Assembly (NCBI GenBank): GCA_910579645.1
Contig: CAJTVK010000002.1
Location: 64,696-93,393, forward strand
DNA from: an uncultured Lachnospiraceae bacterium
GTDB taxonomy: Bacteria; Bacillota; Clostridia; Lachnospirales; Lachnospiraceae
Length of the DNA stretch: 28,698 nt
Direction: 5' to 3'
Positions 8,972 through 17,343 of this stretch are shown in pieces. The translations under genes and the position numbers were made by a program. Numbering within the stretch: position 1 is the stretch's first letter; every line of letters starts with the position of its first letter. Below the pieces are notes generated by a model. It ran no database searches. It worked only from the letters and a program-made list of their open reading frames with translations, and was not told the origin of the DNA.

Positions 8972-9270
8972 AGGTGTTGGAGACGATTCCGTCCAGGGAA
9001 CGTTGCGCGGAGGCCGGGTGGCATGCATATGATTTTATGCTGAGCCGGCCCATGGATGATGAATTTATAGAGTCATTGCGGCCGTTGGGAGGTTTTCTGT
9101 ATATGCGGATGCTGAGAAAACCGTTTTTTAAAGTGGAATCGGAGCATTTTCTGCTGAAAGGGATTCGGGGGGACGAATTTTTCCGGATGGCAGTTCATGG
9201 GGATTATCAGGATGAAGTGAAGAGAGTGGAGAAATATGTGGAAGGGTTCTCCCGGTGGAAGGAAGAATGA
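8968..9270 (+). CDS. Conserved-looking 100-aa protein of unknown function
   Basis: Small soluble protein with no signal peptide, membrane segment or cysteine cluster; its single cysteine is Cys13. It is mixed in charge with a Phe/Arg-rich middle (about 46-62) and ends in a charged helix. I do not recognise the family. It is not the DUF3343 sulfur-carrier-like protein sometimes found beside such desulfurases, because it lacks that family's Cys-Gly motif. The case for it being real is good: a GGGGAGGT ribosome site, an ATGA overlap with the desulfurase-like gene, the same strand, and typical codon use. Cys13 (SRERCAEAG) is a possible sulfur acceptor, but that is speculation. Confidence 0.75.
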   Translation: MKVLETIPSRERCAEAGWHAYDFMLSRPMDDEFIESLRPLGGFLYMRMLRKPFFKVESEHFLLKGIRGDEFFRMAVHGDYQDEVKRVEKYVEGFSRWKEE

Positions 9271-9318
9271 AAGAGACGGAGTGGGCAAGAGCGGTTATGA
9301 AAGGGAGTGGGATTTGTC

Positions 9319-11712
9319 ATGAAAAGTGTAAAGACAGAGCAGTATGCGGAACTGAACAGGGAGTCTTTTTACCTGCGTTTGGTTCCGGTAGGGGAAGAGG
9401 TATTCCGGTGTATATTCAGTCAGGAGCCTATGGGCGATACAAAACCGGTTTTGGCTGGCCGGGCAGATTTTGCCCCAGTGCCGTTTGAAACAGAAGAAAC
9501 GGAGAACAGTTTTCGAATCCGCACAAAGAGCGTGGAGGCAGAAGTGCTGAAGAGGGATGGAAGGATTATTTGGAAAAGGCTGCCGGACGGTAAATGTCTT
9601 TTGGAAGAAGGGAAAAAAGAACTGGAAAAGATAGATGTAATGCGTTATACCACGGGTGATGAAGCACCGGTCATTGACAGGGTAAGGACTGTGGACGGAG
9701 AACGTAATTTTATCCGCAACCTGAAACAGGTGACAGATCATCAGGCCTATAAAGGGCGGCTGCATTTTCGGTGGAGGGAAGAGGAAGGAATTTACGGCTT
9801 TGGACAGGCAGAAGAAGGTATTTATAATTATAGAGGGCGTGACCAATATTTGTATCAGCATAATATGAGGATTCCGATGCCTGTACTTTTGTCGGATCAA
9901 GGATACGGGATGCTGTTTGACTGCGGCAGTCTGATGACTTTTCATGACGGTGAGGATGACTCTTATTTATTCTTTGATACGATATCCCGGATGGATTACT
10001 ATTTTATTGCTAAGAGGACACCGGATGAAATCATAAGGACAATCCGCAGCCTGACCGGACGTGCGGCTATGCTGCCTAAGTGGGCATTTGGTTATATTCA
10101 GTCTAAGGAGCAGTATTACACGGCGAAGGAACTGGCTGATGTGGTGCGGAAGTATCGGGAATTAAAAGTTCCTTTGGACTGTGTGGTACAGGACTGGAAT
10201 ACATGGAATTCGGGAAATTGGGGCGAAAAGCTGGTGGATAAATCCCGCTACGGAGATCTGAAGGAGCGCATGGAGGAGATTCACGGAATGCATGCGCATA
10301 CTATGGTGTCTGTCTGGCCTAATATGAATAGGGGCGGGAAGAACCATACGGAATTTTTCCGGGCAGGACATCTTCTGGACGATTATGCTACTTATGATGC
10401 ATTTTCGGAGGCGGCGCGGGAAATGTACTGGCAGCAGGCGAAGAAAGAATTGTTTGACGGCGGGTTCGATTCCTGGTGGTGTGATTCCACGGAGCCGTTC
10501 AGCGGGCCGGACTGGGGAGGAGCCATGAAGCGGGAGCCTTGGGAGCGTTATGTGTTGGTAGGAAACGAGCATAAGAAATATTTGCCGCCGGAACAGGCGA
10601 ACCTGTTTGCACTGATGCATGCAAAGGGAATCTATGAAAATCAGCGGAAGGAGACGGAGGACATGCGGGTGCTGAACCTGACCCGATCCGGTTATATATC
10701 GGGGCAGCAGTATGGGGCAGTGCTTTGGTCGGGAGATACCTATGCCTCTTGGGAAACGCTGAAAAAACAGATTGTGGAAGGATTGAATATGGGCTTGTCG
10801 GGCTATCCCTATTGGACGTTAGATATCGGCGGATTTTTCACGGTAGGCGGCAAATGGCAGAACCGGGGCTGCGGCTGCAATACGGATCCTGCGCCCAAAT
10901 GGTTCTGGCAGGGAGAATATGATGAGGGCGTGGCGGACTACGGCTACCGGGAACTGTATGTCAGATGGCTTGAAATGGGGACGTTCCTTCCTATGTTCCG
11001 CTCCCACGGAACCGATACGCCGCGGGAAATCTGGAATTTCGGGAAAAAGGGGGAGCCGTTCTACGATGCCATTGAGAAGTACATTCGGCTGCGGTACGAT
11101 TTGATGCCTTATATTTATTCTTTGGCAGGAGATGTGTATCTGAACCATGGGACAATGATGCGGAGCCTGCTGTTTGATTATATGGAGGATGCACAGGCCA
11201 GGAAAACGGATCAGGAGTTTCTGTTCGGAAAAAACCTGCTTATCTGTCCGGTGACCGCGCCTATGTATTACGGAAAGGACAATGAGAAAATAGAAGCGGA
11301 GAAGATATGGAACTGTTATTTGCCGGCAGGAGACGATTGGTATTATTTTTGGACGGATAAAAAATATGCCGGCGGGCAGTTTGTGACCATAGAGGCACCG
11401 CTTGACCGACTTCCGGTTTTCGTGAAAGCCGGCTCGGTAATTCCGATGAGAAAAGGGCTTATGTATGCGGAGGAAGAAAACGGAAACCCATTGGAAGTTC
11501 ATGTTTATCCGGGGAGAGACGGGAAGTTTATGTTATATGAGGATGAAGGCAATAATTATCGCTATGAAAACGGAAGCTATGCGGTGACGGAACTATTATG
11601 GGATGAAGCGGCGAGGAAGCTGACGGTAGGTGAGACGGTGGGAGAATTCCCGGGGATGCGGAGGGAATGGAGAGACAATATAGAGCTGCATATCCACGAA
11701 CCGGCTGTTTGA
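9319..11712 (+). CDS. GH31 family glycoside hydrolase, alpha-xylosidase-like
   Basis: Retaining alpha-glycosidase of family 31, 797 aa, cytoplasmic (no signal peptide). It has an N-terminal beta-sandwich (to about 240), a TIM barrel from about 250, and C-terminal beta domains including a DUF5110-like end. The catalytic nucleophile is Asp389 in WWCDSTEP and the likely acid/base is Asp473 in WSGDTYASW, both numbered from the ATG. The barrel region with RELYVRWLEMG, FRSHGTDTPREIW and LRYDLMPYIYSLAG resembles the alpha-xylosidase branch more than alpha-glucosidases, so release of xylose from xyloglucan-type chains is the leading guess. Other GH31 activities are not excluded. An open frame extends to a GTG at 9307, but GGGAGTGG is correctly spaced only for the ATG at 9319. 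Confidence 0.9.
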   Translation: MKSVKTEQYAELNRESFYLRLVPVGEEVFRCIFSQEPMGDTKPVLAGRADFAPVPFETEETENSFRIRTKSVEAEVLKRDGRIIWKRLPDGKCLLEEGKKELEKIDVMRYTTGDEAPVIDRVRTVDGERNFIRNLKQVTDHQAYKGRLHFRWREEEGIYGFGQAEEGIYNYRGRDQYLYQHNMRIPMPVLLSDQGYGMLFDCGSLMTFHDGEDDSYLFFDTISRMDYYFIAKRTPDEIIRTIRSLTGRAAMLPKWAFGYIQSKEQYYTAKELADVVRKYRELKVPLDCVVQDWNTWNSGNWGEKLVDKSRYGDLKERMEEIHGMHAHTMVSVWPNMNRGGKNHTEFFRAGHLLDDYATYDAFSEAAREMYWQQAKKELFDGGFDSWWCDSTEPFSGPDWGGAMKREPWERYVLVGNEHKKYLPPEQANLFALMHAKGIYENQRKETEDMRVLNLTRSGYISGQQYGAVLWSGDTYASWETLKKQIVEGLNMGLSGYPYWTLDIGGFFTVGGKWQNRGCGCNTDPAPKWFWQGEYDEGVADYGYRELYVRWLEMGTFLPMFRSHGTDTPREIWNFGKKGEPFYDAIEKYIRLRYDLMPYIYSLAGDVYLNHGTMMRSLLFDYMEDAQARKTDQEFLFGKNLLICPVTAPMYYGKDNEKIEAEKIWNCYLPAGDDWYYFWTDKKYAGGQFVTIEAPLDRLPVFVKAGSVIPMRKGLMYAEEENGNPLEVHVYPGRDGKFMLYEDEGNNYRYENGSYAVTELLWDEAARKLTVGETVGEFPGMRREWRDNIELHIHEPAV

Positions 11713-11792
11713 CGTAAATCTTCCGTAAGGCGGAAGGACATCCGGAGGAAAGTTTTTTGAACCTGCCACGGAAGAGGATGTGAGGTGCTGAA

Positions 11793-14108
11793 ATGAACAA
11801 ATTATTTTATTATGATTATGCAAAAGAATGGATTGAGGCTCTTCCGCTCGGCAACGGACGGCTGGGCGCCATGGTTTACGGTGAGCCGTTTGAAGGGCGG
11901 ATACAGCTGAACGAGGAAAGTGTGGTATATGGAGGGCCAATTGACCGGATTAATCCGGATGCAGGCAAAAATATATCCAAGATACGCCGTCTTATCAAAG
12001 AGGGCAGGATTGAAGAAGCAGAGGAACTGAGTGTCTATGCTTTGTCGGGAACGCCGCAGAGTCAGCGGCCGTTTCAGACATTGGGTGAATTTTCTTACCG
12101 TATGCTTCATGGCGACGGTGAAGTTTCGGACTATAGGAGAGAACTGGATTTGGAAACCGGAACGGTGACGGTCAGCTATGTACAGGATGAGATTGCATAT
12201 GGGATGAAAGTTTTTATTTCTTTGGAGAAGGATGTCCTGGCGGCGGAGTTCTTTGCGGACAGGGCGGGATGCCTTTCCATGTCAGGGCTTCTGACAAGGG
12301 GAAGATATTATAATTGTGCAGGAAGTGTGGATGAAGACACGATTTATATGGACGGAGATTTGGGAAAAGGCGGAAGTGAATTCTGTGTGCAGGCAAAGGC
12401 GTGCGCACAGGGAGGCAGCGTCCGGACCATTGGGGAACATTTGGTGATAAAAAATGCCGACCGGATAGTGATTTACCTGAATGGTGTAACAACATATCCG
12501 CTGCGGGAGAAAAAAATTGCCGATTGCCATGGGTATCTGCGGCAGCAGCTGTCCGGTTTGGATTTCGGATGTTTTGCAGGGATAAGGGAATCACATATCC
12601 GCAGGCATGAAGAAATGTTCGGGCGTTCGGTATTGGAGCTTGGGACAGGGAATCCGGAATTGGAAATGCTGCCTACGGATGAACGCCTGCGGCGGATTGC
12701 GGACGGGGGCATTGACCATGGGATGGTGTCGCTTTATTATGCATATGGGCGCTATCTGCTGATGTCATGCAGTCAGCCGGGAGGCTTGCCGGCCAATCTT
12801 CAGGGAATCTGGTGCGAGAAACTGGAACCGATATGGGACTCCAAGTATACGATTAATATTAATACTCAGATGAATTACTGGCCGGCGGAAATCTGCAATC
12901 TGTCCGAATGTCACATGCCACTGTTCGATCATTTGGAACGGATGGCTGGAAACGGAAAACGTACGGCATCCGAAATGTATGGGTGCCGCGGATTTGTAGC
13001 CCATCATAATACGGATGTCTGGGCAGATACCGCACCGCAGGATTTGGCTTTGCCGGCTTCCTACTGGGTGATGGGAGGTGCATGGCTGGCGACACATATA
13101 TGGAAACATTATCGTTATACGATGGATCGGGACTTTCTGGAGCGCATGTATCCGGTATTGCAAGAATGTGTACGTTTTTTTGTTGATTTTCTTATGGAGG
13201 ATAAGGGAGAACTTGTCATCTGTCCGTCCGTTTCGCCGGAGAATACTTACCTCATGGAAAACGGCAAGACGGGAAGGCTTTGCATGAGTTCGGCCATGGA
13301 TACAGCCATTCTGCGGGACATTCTTACACAGTTTTCAGAAAGTGAGAAGGTTTTGGGAAAGGAGTCCGAACTTGGCGGGCAGGCAGCCGGAATCTTGGAA
13401 AGACTGCCCGGATTTGGCATCGGCAGGCACGGTCAATTGATGGAATGGCGGGAGGATTATGACGAGTGGGAAATTGGGCATCGGCATTTTTCTCATTTGT
13501 ATCCGATTTTTCCTTCCAACCAGATTAATGTGTATGAAAATGCCGAATTTCTGGAAGCCGGTAAAAAATCATTGGAGCGGCGTATGGAATACGGCGGCGG
13601 ACATACGGGATGGAGCTGTGCATGGCTGGTCAATCTGTATGCACGCTTTGAGGACGGGGACAGTGCGGTAAAATATATGCATCATCTTTTGGGAAAACTG
13701 ACGGCTCCGAATCTGTTTGATTTACATCCTCCGCTGGACAGGATTCCCGGAATCCCTTGGGTTTTCCAGATAGACGGAAATTTAGGGGGAGCCTGCGGAA
13801 TCGCTCAATTGCTGCTGCAGAGTCATTTGGATGAAATATATTTTCTTCCGGCACTGCCCTCTTCTTGGGAGAAAGGAAGCGTGAAAGGATTATGTGCGGA
13901 GGGTGGATTTGAAGCAGATATCCGCTGGCAGGACGGGAAGCTGAAAGAAGCGGTTCTCTATGCAAAGAAAGGCGGAAAAGCGGTGATTCGATGCAGGGAG
14001 GAACTTGAAATACGGAAAGACGGGAATATGCTCCGGGCCGGCAGGGATGAGAAGGGGCGTTATGTGTTGGAAACACGGGCAGGGGATGTTTACCGATTTT
14101 ACAGTTAA
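11793..14108 (+). CDS. GH95 alpha-L-fucosidase
   Basis: Inverting glycosidase of family 95, typically removing alpha-1,2-linked L-fucose (some members act on L-galactose) from glycans such as mucin, milk oligosaccharides or xyloglucan. The N-terminal beta domain opens with the family hallmark WIEALPLGNGRLGAM. The (alpha/alpha)6 barrel follows, with the catalytic Asn pair N355/N357 in INTQMNYWPAE, a likely acid Glu551 in the MEW-EDYDE stretch before GHRHFSHLYP, and Asp661 in QIDGNLGG. These correspond by motif to the Asn pair, Glu and Asp known from Bifidobacterium AfcA. Length is 771 aa with no signal peptide, so it works on imported sugar. GAGGTG lies upstream of the ATG. Its last codons and stop lie inside a terminator hairpin. 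Confidence 0.93.
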   Translation: MNKLFYYDYAKEWIEALPLGNGRLGAMVYGEPFEGRIQLNEESVVYGGPIDRINPDAGKNISKIRRLIKEGRIEEAEELSVYALSGTPQSQRPFQTLGEFSYRMLHGDGEVSDYRRELDLETGTVTVSYVQDEIAYGMKVFISLEKDVLAAEFFADRAGCLSMSGLLTRGRYYNCAGSVDEDTIYMDGDLGKGGSEFCVQAKACAQGGSVRTIGEHLVIKNADRIVIYLNGVTTYPLREKKIADCHGYLRQQLSGLDFGCFAGIRESHIRRHEEMFGRSVLELGTGNPELEMLPTDERLRRIADGGIDHGMVSLYYAYGRYLLMSCSQPGGLPANLQGIWCEKLEPIWDSKYTININTQMNYWPAEICNLSECHMPLFDHLERMAGNGKRTASEMYGCRGFVAHHNTDVWADTAPQDLALPASYWVMGGAWLATHIWKHYRYTMDRDFLERMYPVLQECVRFFVDFLMEDKGELVICPSVSPENTYLMENGKTGRLCMSSAMDTAILRDILTQFSESEKVLGKESELGGQAAGILERLPGFGIGRHGQLMEWREDYDEWEIGHRHFSHLYPIFPSNQINVYENAEFLEAGKKSLERRMEYGGGHTGWSCAWLVNLYARFEDGDSAVKYMHHLLGKLTAPNLFDLHPPLDRIPGIPWVFQIDGNLGGACGIAQLLLQSHLDEIYFLPALPSSWEKGSVKGLCAEGGFEADIRWQDGKLKEAVLYAKKGGKAVIRCREELEIRKDGNMLRAGRDEKGRYVLETRAGDVYRFYS

Positions 14109-14133
14109 GGAACCGTTTCGGTTCCTTAACTGT
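14101..14133 (+). terminator. Terminator overlapping the GH95 stop codon
   Basis: A perfect 14-bp inverted repeat (14101-14114 with 14120-14133) closes a 5-base GTTTC loop and is followed by TATTTCTGTTTT. The stop codon TAA (14106-14108) lies inside the left arm. It ends the glycan-use operon and sits 15 bases before the promoter of the next gene. Confidence 0.85.
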
Positions 14134-14147
14134 TATTTCTGTTTTCG

Positions 14148-14176
14148 TTGACGATGATATTCAGATTTCTTATAAT
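14148..14176 (+). promoter_or_regulatory. Near-consensus sigma-A promoter of first AAA/nuclease cassette
   Basis: TTGACG (14148-14153), a 17-base spacer and TATAAT (14171-14176): 5 of 6 and 6 of 6 to consensus. Transcription should begin near 14183, which rules out the ATG at 14177 as the translation start and leaves a leader of about 24 bases before ATG 14207. Confidence 0.88.
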
Positions 14177-14206
14177 ATGTTAAAAAGGCTATGCGGAGGG
14201 ATGCAT

Positions 14207-15946
14207 ATGGCGGTTAAACATGGGCTGGGCTATCAGAATTATGAAGCGATAGTGCAGAATCGGATATTTTACATTGACAAAACGAATTTTATTCGGGAAT
14301 GGTGGAATTATGCAGATATGGTTACGCTGATTACGCGTCCGCGCAGGTTCGGTAAGACGCTGAATATGAGCATGGTGGAATGCTTTTTCTCCAATAGGTA
14401 TAAGGACAGAGGTGACTTGTTTGAAGGGAGGAAGGTTTGGGAAGATTGGGAATTCAGGAAATTGCAGGGGGCGTATCCTGTGATTTCCATGAGTTTTGCC
14501 GGAGCAAAGCTGGGATATGATGAGGACGGGGAAATCGGAGCAAAACCTGACGGTATCGAAGGGATGAAAACGGCTGTTAAAAAAATTATTGCAGGTGTAT
14601 ATAGAAAATGCAAGGATATGATGAAGTCAGAGTTGTTTGACGACGACGACAGGGATTATTATGCATCGGTGAAGAAGGATATGCCGGATGAAACGGCAGT
14701 GACTGCCATTAGCATGCTTAGCATGTATCTTGAGAAGTATTATGGGAAAAAAGTTATTATTCTTCTCGACGAATATGATACACCGATGCAGGAAGCTTGG
14801 ATTTACGGGTACTGGAATAAGGCGGCGGCATTTTTTAAGAGTTTTTTCATAAATACTTTTAAGGAAAACGACAGCTTGGAACGGGGGCTTATTACAGGAA
14901 TCACAAGGATGTCAAAGGAATCCATTTTTTCTGAACTGAATCATCTTAAAGTGGTCACGACTACTTCTGCTAAGTATGCTGCGTGTTTTGGCTTTACGGA
15001 GGAAGAAGTATTTCAAGCTTTGGATGAGGCAGGGCTTGGAGAGCATAAAGAAGGTGTGAAGAAGTGGTATGACGGTTTTACGTTTGGGAAATATACAGAT
15101 ATTTATAATCCGTGGTCCATTGTGTCATTTATGGAAAACGATGCAAATTATGAAGCTTATTGGGCGAATACAAGTTCCAATGGACTTATAGGAACATTGA
15201 TAAAGACGGGAAATGCCGAGATAAAGAAAACGGTGGAGGACTTGCTTGCCGGCAGGGATTTTACGGCAGCTATAGATGAACAGATTATATTTGCCCAGTT
15301 AAACGGCAACACGAATGCCATATGGAGCCTGCTTCTTGCCGCCGGATATTTAAAGATAACAGGCAGGGAGCCTATGGAGGAGGATAGAGCAGAGGATATA
15401 AAATATACGTTGGCACTTACGAACAGGGAAGTGCTGTTCATGTTCAGGAATCTGGTAAAAGGATGGTTCGGGATAGATGTGGCGGGAAGCGTCTATAATG
15501 ATTTTGTCCGGGCGATGTTGTTGGATGACGTGGATTACATGAATGATTTTATGAACGAAATTGCCTTGAACACCTTTTCAAGTTTTGATATAGCAAAAGG
15601 TGCTGCAGAAAATGATCATCCGGAGCGGTTTTATCATGGTTTTGTGCTGGGGCTGATGGTGGGGCTTCGGGACAGATTTGAAATCACCTCCAACCGTGAG
15701 AGCGGTTTTGGGAGGTATGACGTGTTGCTCAAGCCTTATGACAAGGAAAAAGATATGGCATATATTATTGAATTTAAGGTCTTTAGAGCATCGAAAGAAA
15801 AAACGCTTGAGGATACGGTTGCCGATGCTCATGTCCAGATAGAGAAAAAGCAGTATGAGGCAATGCTGATTGCCGGTGGTTTTGCACCGGACAGAATAAG
15901 AAAATATGGTTTTGCTTTTCAGGGGAAAAGATGTCTGATAGGATAA
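14207..15946 (+). CDS. AAA-ATPase-like / PD-(D/E)XK nuclease-like protein, copy 1
   Basis: 579-aa cytoplasmic protein combining an N-terminal AAA-ATPase-like domain (PF09820 type) with a C-terminal PD-(D/E)XK nuclease-superfamily domain (PF08011/DUF1703 type). The variant P-loop is RPRRFGKT with Lys50-Thr51; Walker B is IILLDEYDTP with Asp188-Glu189. The nuclease-like core shows Asp505 (GRYD) and Glu522-x-Lys524 (IEFKV), all from the chosen start. Family members occur in many copies in gut anaerobes; their role is unsettled, with defence or mobile-DNA links suggested. The ATG at 14207 is chosen because GGAGGG lies 6 bases ahead and the promoter excludes the earlier ATG. It has its own promoter and terminator and no operon partner. 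A second copy lies at 24142. Confidence 0.88.
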   Translation: MAVKHGLGYQNYEAIVQNRIFYIDKTNFIREWWNYADMVTLITRPRRFGKTLNMSMVECFFSNRYKDRGDLFEGRKVWEDWEFRKLQGAYPVISMSFAGAKLGYDEDGEIGAKPDGIEGMKTAVKKIIAGVYRKCKDMMKSELFDDDDRDYYASVKKDMPDETAVTAISMLSMYLEKYYGKKVIILLDEYDTPMQEAWIYGYWNKAAAFFKSFFINTFKENDSLERGLITGITRMSKESIFSELNHLKVVTTTSAKYAACFGFTEEEVFQALDEAGLGEHKEGVKKWYDGFTFGKYTDIYNPWSIVSFMENDANYEAYWANTSSNGLIGTLIKTGNAEIKKTVEDLLAGRDFTAAIDEQIIFAQLNGNTNAIWSLLLAAGYLKITGREPMEEDRAEDIKYTLALTNREVLFMFRNLVKGWFGIDVAGSVYNDFVRAMLLDDVDYMNDFMNEIALNTFSSFDIAKGAAENDHPERFYHGFVLGLMVGLRDRFEITSNRESGFGRYDVLLKPYDKEKDMAYIIEFKVFRASKEKTLEDTVADAHVQIEKKQYEAMLIAGGFAPDRIRKYGFAFQGKRCLIG

Positions 15947-15958
15947 CGGTAAAGCCAA

Positions 15959-15999
15959 AAACGGCGGATGATTCCCGTGAGCGGGAATCCCTGCCGTTT
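15959..15999. terminator. Bidirectional terminator between AAA copy 1 and xth
   Basis: A two-part stem, AAACGGC/GCCGTTT outside and GATTCCCG/CGGGAATC inside with a TGAG loop. On the minus strand it is followed by five Ts, so it serves the exonuclease gene best; on the plus strand it closes the AAA/nuclease cassette without a strong T tract. Confidence 0.75.
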
Positions 16000-16056
16000 A
16001 GGAACTGTTCAGGAATAACTTGTTAATTTGCTGCCGTGAAAATGTTCCGTTGCATA

Positions 16057-16809
16057 TTACTTGAGTATAAGCCCTACCGGACAATGGTCGGAGCCGAGGA
16101 TATCCGTGTAAATCAATGCGTCTTCCAGCCGATTCTCAAGGCTTTCCGATACAAGGAAATAATCAATCCGCCATCCGGCATTTTTCGCCCGGGCACTGAA
16201 CTGATAGGACCACCAGGAATAAACCCCCTCTTTGTCGGGATAAAAATACCGGAAAGTATCAAGGAAGCCGGATTTGGTGAGGGCGGTGAATTTTTCTCTT
16301 TCTTCATCGGTGAAGCCGGCATTTTTGCGGTTGGTTTTGGGATTTTTCAGGTCGATTTCTTTGTGTGCTACGTTCAGGTCGCCGCAGAAGATGACAGGCT
16401 TGGATTTTTCCAGTTCCTTTATATAATGAAGGAAGTCGTCTTCCCACCGCATCCTGTAATCCAGCCTGGTCAGTTCGCGCTGCGAATTAGGGGTATATAC
16501 GGTTATTACATAAAAATCCTCATATTCCAATGTTATGACTCTTCCTTCATGGTCATGTTCTTCCATGCCAATGCCTTTGACTACGGACAGCGGTTCCTGT
16601 TTGGTAAAAATTGCAGTGCCGGAGTATCCTTTTTTCTCTGCGGAATTCCAGTATTGAAAATATCCGGGAAGTTCCAAGGCAATCTGACCTTCCTGTAATT
16701 TGGTTTCCTGTATGCAGAAAATATCTGCCTCCTGTGCTTGGAAAAAATCCATAAATCCTTTTCCTACACAGGCACGAAGGCCGTTTACATTCCATGATAT
16801 TAATTTCAT
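16057..16809 (-). CDS. xth: Exodeoxyribonuclease III
   Basis: DNA-repair enzyme of the EEP superfamily that cleaves at abasic sites and removes nucleotides from 3' ends of duplex DNA. At 250 aa it is the usual bacterial ExoIII length. Key residues are in place: Asn7 (WNVNGLRA), the metal-binding Glu35 (IQETKL), the D-x-N pair in CGDLNVAH, and the C-terminal Asp241-His242 (GSDHCPV), where the His is the general base. The RIDYF segment before it is also typical. It is transcribed alone from a promoter at about 16907-16934 and ends before the hairpin at 15959-15999. It is a housekeeping gene with nothing unusual. Confidence 0.96.
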   Translation of the reverse strand: MKLISWNVNGLRACVGKGFMDFFQAQEADIFCIQETKLQEGQIALELPGYFQYWNSAEKKGYSGTAIFTKQEPLSVVKGIGMEEHDHEGRVITLEYEDFYVITVYTPNSQRELTRLDYRMRWEDDFLHYIKELEKSKPVIFCGDLNVAHKEIDLKNPKTNRKNAGFTDEEREKFTALTKSGFLDTFRYFYPDKEGVYSWWSYQFSARAKNAGWRIDYFLVSESLENRLEDALIYTDILGSDHCPVGLILK

Positions 16810-17343
16810 AAGCTTGTCCTTTCTGTATAAAATTCAGCCTGAATTTCAGCCGGTGCTTTTCGGCGGAGATGGCCGTCCGATTCCGGCAGGTTCTTCCGTT
16901 AATAGTATTCTACTAAATGAAAGAAATTTGTCAATAAATCCAAACAGTATTTCCGGAGATAAGTTAGGCTGTATTTTTGGCATTATTACCTTTAAAGAAT
17001 ACTATGCAGGAAATGGTGATGGAACCTGTTGATGAAATTTAATAAAAAATAAGTGTTAATAAGAAGGAAAATTATTAAAAATGTAGATTGCATGCGGAAA
17101 AAGATTAATTATATTCATTTTCTCGCTGTCCTCCGGTAAGCCAGTTCATAAATTCTCAAGAATTTGTTCACATTTTAGTCACAAATTAGGCATATTATGT
17201 TTACAGTCGATGACGGAGCCCGAAGAACCATTGGCAGGCAGCTATAAAATGCATGGCAGAATGATGTATGGAAGCTGCGGTGCGGTGGGATATATGGGAG
17301 GGGATTCGGCGGAACATATCTATATGTTTAGGAGGAGAAAATT
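16810..17343. other. 534-bp intergenic region, xth / repeat lipoprotein
   Basis: The left part holds the xth promoter and leader on the minus strand. From about 17000 the sequence becomes AT-rich with no credible coding frame. A possible plus-strand promoter is TTCACA (17167-17172) with an 18-base spacer to CATATT (17191-17196), which would leave a leader of about 140 bases ahead of the acidic lipoprotein. That leader is GC-richer and could fold, but I do not recognise a riboswitch or known RNA in it. Confidence 0.45.
16907..16934 (-). promoter_or_regulatory. Sigma-A promoter for xth
   Basis: On the minus strand TTGACA (16934-16929), a 16-base spacer and TAGAAT (16912-16907): perfect -35 and a one-mismatch -10. 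This leaves a leader of about 90 bases before the ExoIII start. Confidence 0.8.

Noticed and set aside
14177..14206. Upstream ATG codons (14177, 14201) as start of AAA copy 1
   Set aside because: 14177 directly abuts the -10 box and lies before the expected transcript start; 14201 is only one base from the ribosome site.
16036..16698. Long open frame (220 aa) on the plus strand across the exonuclease gene
   Set aside because: It is antisense to a clear ExoIII with all catalytic residues, and has no ribosome site or family resemblance.
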